64,000 nt of DNA from Actinoplanes lobatus (GTDB lineage: Bacteria; Actinomycetota; Actinomycetes; Mycobacteriales; Micromonosporaceae), in the NCBI RefSeq assembly GCF_014205215.1, contig NZ_JACHNC010000001.1, positions 4,903,001 to 4,967,000 on the forward strand, written 5' to 3'. The number at the start of each line of letters is the position of its first letter. Position 1 is the first letter of the stretch. The notes beneath the pieces are model-generated. The model ran no database searches. It saw nothing but the letters and a program-made list of their open reading frames with translations, and had not been told where the DNA came from. Shown here one piece after another: positions 58,663 through 64,000 of this stretch. The position numbers and the translations under genes are program-made.

Positions 58663-59042
58663 TGTTGTCCCTCTCCCTCTCGCTCTGGCTTCTCGTCCGT
58701 GCGCATCGCGTCCTTCTCGTCCGTGCGCATCGCGTCCAGCACCGCGTCGAGCCGGCTGAACCGCTGCTCGGCGCGGCTGCGGTAGCGCTCGATCCAGTCG
58801 TTCATCCGGTCGAACACCTCCGTCTCCAGGTGCACCGCCCGGGGTTGCGGCCCCGGCGGCCGGGTGACCAGTCCCGCCTCCTCCAGCACGCGCAGGTGTT
58901 TGTAGATCGCCTGCAACGACATCCGGTACGGCTCGGCGAGCTGGTTGACCGTCGCGTCCCCGTCGGCCAGCCGGGCCACCATGTCCCGCCTGGTGGGATC
59001 GGCGAGCGCCGCGAACACCCGGGACAGTGAATCCGCCGACAT
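58659..59042 (-). CDS. ArsR-family transcriptional regulator
   Basis: A 127-residue winged-helix repressor: VFAALADPTRRDMVARLADGDATVNQLAEPYRMSLQAIYKHLRVLEEAGLV. No CxC metal site is present, so it is not a classic metal sensor. The C-terminus has a duplicated octapeptide DAMRTDEK. Two operator-like repeats, 59052-59073 and 59101-59116, lie directly upstream. Confidence 0.92.
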   Translation of the reverse strand: MSADSLSRVFAALADPTRRDMVARLADGDATVNQLAEPYRMSLQAIYKHLRVLEEAGLVTRPPGPQPRAVHLETEVFDRMNDWIERYRSRAEQRFSRLDAVLDAMRTDEKDAMRTDEKPEREGEGQQ

Positions 59043-59051
59043 CGGTCCCTC

Positions 59052-59116
59052 GTTTCAACTCTCCGGTTGAAACTCAAGTTAGGCCGCTTCTCCGAGCTTG
59101 TCAACTCAATGGTTGA
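59052..59116. promoter_or_regulatory. Two operator-like inverted repeats upstream of the ArsR gene
   Basis: Site 1 (59052-59073): GTTTCAAC-N6-GTTGAAAC, a perfect 8-bp inverted repeat. Site 2 (59101-59116): TCAAC-N6-GTTGA with the same 6-base spacer. Site 1 begins 9 bases from the start codon; together they could bracket the promoter for autorepression. Confidence 0.7.
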
Positions 59117-59327
59117 AAGTGCACGTCAGATCGATTTAGCGGGGAAGTGCTAAACCGAACTGTCGTCCCCCGGAAAACATCTTGTAAACACAGTCTCGAC
59201 AATCGGTTACTGATCTGTGCCCAATCCCGGGCTTCCGGGGCCTAGGATCGATCTCACTCACCCCCCATGCCGTTCACCGGCTCTGGCCGAGCACGCCCGG
59301 GGACCATCCGACGGGGAGGAGCGTTCC

Positions 59328-59564
59328 GTGCACGACGAGATGATGACGCTGATCGACGACTGCATCGCCCGGATGACACTGCTGCGCGACCAGCTGGCCG
59401 CCTCCCGCCGCGTCCAGCCCGGCGAACGCCACACCACGGTGCTCGACGCCATCGCCGTGGCGGAGCGCTTCGCCACCGAGGCCACCCGGACGGTGAGCCC
59501 GCCGTCGGTCACCCTGTCCCCACCCGCCACCGGCCCGGTGGTCCGCTACTCCACCGCCGGCTAG
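59328..59564 (+). CDS. Small hypothetical protein
   Basis: A 78-residue protein: an N-terminal helical half (HDEMMTLIDDCIARMTLLRDQL) and a proline-rich C-terminus. GTG at 59328 has GGGGAGGAG 7-8 bases upstream, a strong ribosome site; the frame runs further upstream but without such a site. I recognise no family. Confidence 0.55.
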   Translation: MHDEMMTLIDDCIARMTLLRDQLAASRRVQPGERHTTVLDAIAVAERFATEATRTVSPPSVTLSPPATGPVVRYSTAG

Positions 59565-60217
59565 GCCTCCCTCCCACCGCTCACCCGGGCCTTCGACCAT
59601 CCCCGGCGGGCGCTGTCTCATCGCCGGTCACGGTCGGCCGTGGGTTCCGGCTGGCCGTGGGAGCTCTCTCAGCGCTCTTGAGGCAGCACTGAGCGCCAGC
59701 CGGACAAGACCGACCGCAGCGCACGGCCACCTGAAACCGGCCACACCCGCCGGTCGCCCTGATCAGTGGCCGAGGCCGGCTTGCCAGGCGCCCGGTCTTC
59801 CCGCTTCCGGCTCGAGCGCCGGTCCCGCTGGGACGGAGCCAGCGTCACCCCAGGCGCCTGGTCTTCCCATTTCCGGTTCGAGCGCCGGTCCCGCTGGGAC
59901 GTCGCCAGCGTCACCCCAGGCGCCTGGTCTTCCCGTTTCTGGTTCGAGCGCCGGTTCCGCTGGGACGTCGCCAGCGTCACCACAGGCTGGGCAGGCTTAC
60001 ACGTTCGCGGTGTCGTGTGCGCCTGCCCGGCCTGTGGGCTTGGTCAGTGCACGCGTGGGGGCCAGTCGTGTGTGCGGACCCGTTCGGGCGTAGCACTTCC
60101 GGCACGAACCCGGCATCGCGGCCGATGTGCTTGTCCGCTCGTGCGGCCGGCAACGGTGGTCGTCCAGGCCGACGTGCTCGTGTGGTGACCCGGTGACCCG
60201 GTGACCCGGCGGCGGGG
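59565..60217. repeat. Gene-free gap with a 66-bp tandem array
   Basis: Three contiguous 66-bp copies at 59784-59849, 59850-59915 and 59916-59981, each beginning CCAGGCGC and containing CGAGCGCCGGTCCCGCTGGG. The unit is a multiple of three and an open frame crosses it, but no ribosome site or homology supports a gene. Nothing else is seen in the gap. Confidence 0.75.
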
Positions 60218-61477
60218 TCAGGGGCGGGCGGTCGCCTGGTCCAGGACGTCGTCGGCGGGACAACGGCCCCGGTAGACGTACCTCTCAGTGAAATCGGCGA
60301 CCGCGTCGCGCAGCTCTCGCGAGACGCCCTGCCGGGCCAGACCCGCGTAAGCGGCCAGGAAACAGTCCCGCGCGGCGGCCGCCAGCACCGGATCGGTGAG
60401 CGCGTCCCGGGCCGCGCGTTCCCACAGCGCGGGCTCGCCGGCCAGATGCGCGGTCGCGTCGGCGGCCTCCGTGGCGGCCCGCGGATCGTCCAGCAGAATC
60501 GACGTCACCGCCGCCACGATCCGCCAGCCGTCGCCCGGTTGGTGGTCGGCCACGTCGAGTTCGAGATGGCCGCGCGCGGCCACCGGCGGCCGCAGCCCCG
60601 CCAGGTGCCGCTCCAGGTCGGCGATGGTGATTCGGCCCAGTTCGCGGAGCGTCTGCCGCGGCGAGGTGCCTCCGCTTCCGCTCGCCTCCATCGCGTACGC
60701 CGTCCAAGCGGCCCGCGGATCCCCGCCTCCAGGGTGGAGGACCGGCAGGGTACGTCGCGCCGCCTGGCGTACGCTGCGCCAGCCGGTCGGCCGACCGTGC
60801 CGCAACGGCGAATTCGCAAAAGCGGCCGCCAGCACCGGAGCGAGCGTGTGAGCCAGCGCCCAGCGGCGCGGCAGCCCGAGCGGTCCACCCCCGTCCAGCC
60901 CCGCCTCGAGCCCCACCCTGATCCCAGCGGTCGCCGACCACGCCACCTGCTCGGCGCCGTCCGACCGGGCCACCTGCTCGGCGCCGTCCAACTGCGCGCC
61001 GGCCGAGGCCTGTCCCGACATGCTGAGCCGATGGTCCGTGCCGGTCGTGGTCTGTCCGGGCGTGCTGAGTCGATGTTGTCCCGTGCCGGTCGTGGTCTGT
61101 CCGGGCGTGCTGAGTCGATGTTGTCCCGTGCCGGTCGTGGTCTGCCCGGGCGTGCTGAGCCAATGTTGCTCCGTGCCGGTCGAGGGCTGCCCCGGCACGC
61201 TGAGTCGATGCTGCTCCGCGATTCGCGCCGAGGCGGCCAGGTCGTCACTCATCCGCCGGAGCGCCACCTCGATCCCGGGCGACGGCGGTCCGCTGACGGT
61301 CATCACCCGCGGCGACCGGATGTCCAGGAACCCGTGCCGCAGCGACCGCCGCCCGACAGGGGCGCACCCCGGATCCACCGGCAGATCGACGGTGATTCCC
61401 ACGAACCCGGGCAGCCCCGGTGCGAACGCCCGCGCCGCCACGAACTCCTCGGCCGCCCGCTCACTCAGGCTTCCCAT
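60218..61477 (-). CDS. egtA: Degenerate EgtA-like glutamate-cysteine ligase with a repeat insertion
   Basis: A 419-residue protein. The C-terminal two-thirds match EgtA, the gamma-glutamylcysteine synthetase of ergothioneine synthesis: RRWALAHTLAPVLAAAFANS, GRPTGWRSVRQAA, RGHLELDVADHQPGDGWRI and FTERYVYRGRCPADD. The N-terminal active-site part is damaged: the EPGGQxELS motif reads SPRVMTVSG, and the RYxxM/TAS region is replaced by four copies of the 15-residue RLSTPGQTTTGTGQH-type repeat. RGHLELR has become RGHLELD. Catalysis is unlikely. No egtB, egtC, egtD or egtE is adjacent. ATG at 61477 was chosen; its ribosome site is weak. Confidence 0.75.
   Translation of the reverse strand: MGSLSERAAEEFVAARAFAPGLPGFVGITVDLPVDPGCAPVGRRSLRHGFLDIRSPRVMTVSGPPSPGIEVALRRMSDDLAASARIAEQHRLSVPGQPSTGTEQHWLSTPGQTTTGTGQHRLSTPGQTTTGTGQHRLSTPGQTTTGTDHRLSMSGQASAGAQLDGAEQVARSDGAEQVAWSATAGIRVGLEAGLDGGGPLGLPRRWALAHTLAPVLAAAFANSPLRHGRPTGWRSVRQAARRTLPVLHPGGGDPRAAWTAYAMEASGSGGTSPRQTLRELGRITIADLERHLAGLRPPVAARGHLELDVADHQPGDGWRIVAAVTSILLDDPRAATEAADATAHLAGEPALWERAARDALTDPVLAAAARDCFLAAYAGLARQGVSRELRDAVADFTERYVYRGRCPADDVLDQATARP
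61038..61217. repeat. In-frame 45-bp minisatellite in the EgtA-like gene
   Basis: Four contiguous 45-bp copies (61038-61082, 61083-61127, 61128-61172, 61173-61217), each beginning GTGCCGGTCG; the first two are identical or nearly so, and the rest diverge. Confidence 0.95.
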
Positions 61478-62864
61478 ACCGGCCCCGCCTCCACCCCGTC
61501 CCAGGAGCGGTGAGCATAGCATTCCTATCTGCCTACTAGGAATATCGTCATCGCGCGTTCCCGGCTCCCACCACGGCGATCATTCTCCTCCGCCCGCCGC
61601 ATCGAGCGTTTGGCATTGAATGGCTCAGGCATCGAGTGATCCACTTGCCGTCCCGTCGGCCCGCCACTGTCGGCCCGGAACGACGATCGCTGTGTGTTCT
61701 CGTTCTCGAAAGCCCAGCCGGCCGGAACTCCGTGTGAGCGAGGGCCCCCGTTCGCCGGCTCGCGGGGAAGACAGAGGTGGCCGAAGAGCCTGTTTCTCGG
61801 TTGTGGGTGGCCGCGATGTCGAGTCGCGCATTCGGGTGGCTGCGGCGTCACCCCGACCCGCCGGCAATCTTGGGCGATGGTGGCTGTCGGGCCGATCTTG
61901 ATTCCTGGCTGTTGTCCGGAGCGACAAAACGTCCAAGATCGCGCTACGTGTGTCAGCGAGGGCTGGCGGTGGGCGATCTGGGACGTTTGCTTACCGGATG
62001 GGGTGGTCAAACGTCCAAGGTCGTGCAGCGCGGGGTTGGCAAGCGCGAGCGTGGGCGATCTTGAGCCTTTGACTGCCGGGTGGGGTGGCAAACCGTCCAA
62101 GGTTGCGTTGGGTGTGTCGGTGAGCGCGAGCGTGGGCGATCTTGAGCCTTTGGCTGCCGGGTGAGGTGGCAAACCGTCCAAGGTCGCGTTGGGTGTGTCG
62201 GCGAGCGCGATCCTGGGCGATTGGCTACCGGTGGTCAACCATCGCCCATGATCTATTTTCGCTGGAAGGCCTTGGGTTGTCGGATACATCCGGATGTCCG
62301 CAATGCCGCAAGATCGCGCGCTCGGTGACGATCAGCCCAGGTCTACATCGATGCTTGCGGATGACTCGCGCGGCCGACGGTGACCGGCCGAACCTCGCGG
62401 CGAAGACGGGAAACACGCGAACAGGCGACTCGACATCCACCCTCCGGCGACAACCGGGAAAGAGACTCCAGAACCACCCGGATCTTCCACGTGCCTTCAC
62501 GCGTTCACCACCGCGGTCCCGGTGAGTGACTCCCGGCGGGTTTCCCGTGGCGCGACCGGCATCAAGCGCAACTATCCGTCTGGCGCGAGCGGCGCGACGG
62601 CCGGGAGCGGCGCCCCGGATGTCTGGCAACCGCTACCGCCACCACCCGCATGCGGGGAGACCCATGCGGAGCTTCCGTGGGCCCGGCGGTGTGGACCCTG
62701 GCTGTCAGGCGGGAGCCGTGAACGAACGCCGGCCGGTCATTCTTTCGGGATGGGTTCCTAGGATGCCTTAGGGGAGGTGGCGGGGAGCCCTTAGCGGGGA
62801 ATCGGGGGTGGGGCAGGGAAAGCACCGGTGCCGGGCCGATGCCGCGCGGCCATACGGTCAGGCC
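61478..62864. repeat. Large gene-free gap: 81-bp tandem array framed by inverted repeats
   Basis: 61872-62235: about 4.3 copies of an 81-base unit (GGGCGATC starts at 61971, 62053, 62134 and 62215), each with a GTCCAAG motif. The array is flanked by an inverted repeat: 61785-61835 (TTTCTCGGTTGT, GATGTCGAGTCGC) and 62415-62466 in reverse. 61685-61775 and 62521-62575 match the element near 57771-57970 in inverted orientation. No gene with a ribosome site is seen; 62700-62864 is probably the promoter region of the next gene. Confidence 0.8.
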
Positions 62865-63428
62865 ATGCCATCGAACAGCGTCACCGTTCGTTTCGCCGCC
62901 CTGGACGCGCCGGCTCTCATGCTGCTCTATGGGCTGCTCCGCCTGATCGACGGCCTGGACGGCGCCCGCGACCCGGGTGGCCTCGCCTGGACCGTCGGGC
63001 ACCTGGCGTTCTTCGCCGCCATGGTGCTGTTCGGCGTGCTCGCCGCCGGCCTGCGCAGGCTCGCCCCGCCGGGTGCCGGACCGGTCGCCACGGTGGCCAC
63101 GGCAATGACTCTGTCCGGTGTGGCCGGCTTCCTCGCGGCGATCGCGGGGGACCTGTCACCCGCCTTCCAGGCGGCCGCTCCGCTGCCCGAACAACTCCAG
63201 GTCGCCGGCCCGCTGCTGTTCGCCCTCGGCATGCTCACCCTGCTCGGCCTGATGGTCGCCGCCCGGCGAGCCCCGGCGTGGAGCCCACTGATGTTCGGCG
63301 CCGGCATCGTGGCGCTCACCCTGGACGTCGACAACCTTCCGTTGGCCGCCCTGATCCTGCTCGCCGCGCTCGCGCCCTTGGCCCGCCCGGATCGCCGCCG
63401 GGCCGGCCTGACCCGCCGCTACGTCTGA
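62865..63428 (+). CDS. Integral membrane protein, function unknown
   Basis: A 187-residue protein with about five hydrophobic spans: VGHLAFFAAMVLFGVLAAGL, a VATAMTLSGVAGFLAAIAG region, LLFALGMLTLLGLMVAARRA, MFGAGIVALTLDV and LAALILLAALAPLA. The basic end (RPDRRRAGLTRRYV) likely faces the cytoplasm. I recognise no family. ATG at 62865; its ribosome site is weak. Confidence 0.75.
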   Translation: MPSNSVTVRFAALDAPALMLLYGLLRLIDGLDGARDPGGLAWTVGHLAFFAAMVLFGVLAAGLRRLAPPGAGPVATVATAMTLSGVAGFLAAIAGDLSPAFQAAAPLPEQLQVAGPLLFALGMLTLLGLMVAARRAPAWSPLMFGAGIVALTLDVDNLPLAALILLAALAPLARPDRRRAGLTRRYV

Positions 63429-63565
63429 GCTCCCGCGCCGTTCGGAGACGTCACCCGCGGCCACGCCCGGTGTCCTGACTCCGGGGAGGCGACCGGAAAA
63501 CAGGAAGGCGTCGTTCGGCCCCGTACCGCCCGGTCGGCCGGGCGGTGACCGATCATCGTGGCGTG

Positions 63566-64000
63566 ATGCTGTTGCTGCCCGCTGATGTCCTGCGCCCGCG
63601 CCGCCCCGATGAGCACTTCGCCGGGGAGGCGCGGGCCGCCCGGGAGGCCGGGATCGAGGTCGCCCTGATCGACCATGACGCGCGGAGCGGCTGGGACGCC
63701 GCGGTGGCACGCGTCCCGGCGGGCGCCGCCGCCGTCTACCGGGGATGGATGCTCGACAGCGGACGGTACGCGGCGATGGCCGGGGCGCTGGCCGCCCGTG
63801 GGGTGACGCTGCGAACCGGGGCCGCTTCGTACCGGCAGGCCCACGAGCTGCCGGGCTGGTATGCGGCGGCCGCGGGGGACACCCCCGAGTCGGCGTGGAC
63901 CGACGGTGACGACCGGGAGGCCTTCCGGCGGGCGTGCGCGGCGCTGGGTGGCGGGCCCGCGGTGCTGCGGGACTGGACCAAGTCGATGAAGCACCACTGG
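63566..64000 (+). CDS. R2K-type ATP-grasp protein, C-terminus beyond the window
   Basis: The first 145 residues are visible: MLLLPADVLRPRRPDEHFAGEA, EVALIDHD, AAVYRGWMLDSGRYAAM, SYRQAHELPGWYAA and DWTKSMKHHW, where the frame leaves the window. The order, especially YRGWM, AHELPGWY and the late K-S-x-K-H, matches the R2K ATP-grasp family (DUF4343-like), enzymes presumed to ligate a carboxylate to an amine using ATP. The ATG at 63566 follows a GTG at 63563. Substrate unknown. Confidence 0.75.
   Translation, partial: MLLLPADVLRPRRPDEHFAGEARAAREAGIEVALIDHDARSGWDAAVARVPAGAAAVYRGWMLDSGRYAAMAGALAARGVTLRTGAASYRQAHELPGWYAAAAGDTPESAWTDGDDREAFRRACAALGGGPAVLRDWTKSMKHHW

Noticed and set aside
62225..62629. 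A 134-codon minus-strand frame
   Set aside because: It lies within the dispersed repeat element, has no ribosome site, and its composition resembles other frames crossing these repeats.
1..64000. tRNA, rRNA, insertion sequences, prophage or integrase genes
   Set aside because: None was recognised on either strand when reading the window; no transposase or integrase motif was found among the proteins.

Overview
The window is a high-GC actinobacterial chromosome segment. Codon third positions are almost all G or C, GTG starts and ATGA/GTGA stop-start overlaps are common, and the gene content (F420-type LLM oxidoreductase, EgtA-like protein, SAM-IV-type riboswitch, PASTA lipoprotein, R2K ATP-grasp protein) fits a Micromonosporaceae-like organism such as Actinoplanes. 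That placement is an inference from style and content. I saw no tRNA, rRNA, insertion sequence, phage gene or CRISPR array.

Bases 1-22546 form a catabolic region with an IclR-family regulator (11136-11921) near its centre. A leftward operon (10964 to 3640) encodes a flavin reductase fused to an HMGL-like domain, an ACAD-fold probable oxygenase, two aldehyde dehydrogenases, an isocitrate-lyase/PEP-mutase family enzyme and an FAD aromatic-type hydroxylase. It ends at a hairpin (3611-3636). A rightward operon (12670 to 22546) encodes MaoC hydratases, an LLM oxidoreductase, a CaiB CoA-transferase, MmgE/PrpD, a double RidA protein, a thiolase/DUF35 pair, an acyl-CoA dehydrogenase and a CitE-type lyase. 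Further left lie a tandem-domain nitrilase-like protein, a small Dabb protein and a truncated protein resembling red chlorophyll catabolite reductase. A 17-bp inverted repeat, GTTYC-N7-GAAAC, recurs in the three key intergenic gaps, so these pieces look like one IclR regulon. The likely logic is hydroxylation or cleavage of a cyclic or tetrapyrrole-like substrate, aldehyde oxidation, CoA activation, hydration and C-C cleavage to central metabolites.

Bases 23200-36100 hold an AbiEi-like protein, a secreted M14 carboxypeptidase, a serine hydrolase, a CBM2-like anchored protein, a heterodimeric ABC exporter pair bridged by a 52-codon coupled ORF, a secreted TNase-like protein, a PASTA lipoprotein and thymidine kinase. 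Bases 36150-50050 hold NDH-2, a MarR-controlled hydrolase operon, small metabolic proteins, an ABC-2-type permease, two tandem GAF-PAS histidine kinases (the second has lost its phospho-acceptor histidine), a secreted DUF1906 protein, a STAS protein, an HD protein, an M20 peptidase and a DUF1684 protein.

Bases 50120-64000 hold a SAM-IV-type riboswitch before an aminotransferase V gene, a GGDEF-EAL protein, a GH92 glycosidase with a glycosyltransferase, an ArsR/SRPBCC pair, a degenerate EgtA-like protein, a membrane protein and a truncated ATP-grasp gene. The most striking genome-wide trait is repeats: in-frame minisatellites lie inside at least five proteins, and long tandem arrays fill most large gene-free gaps.
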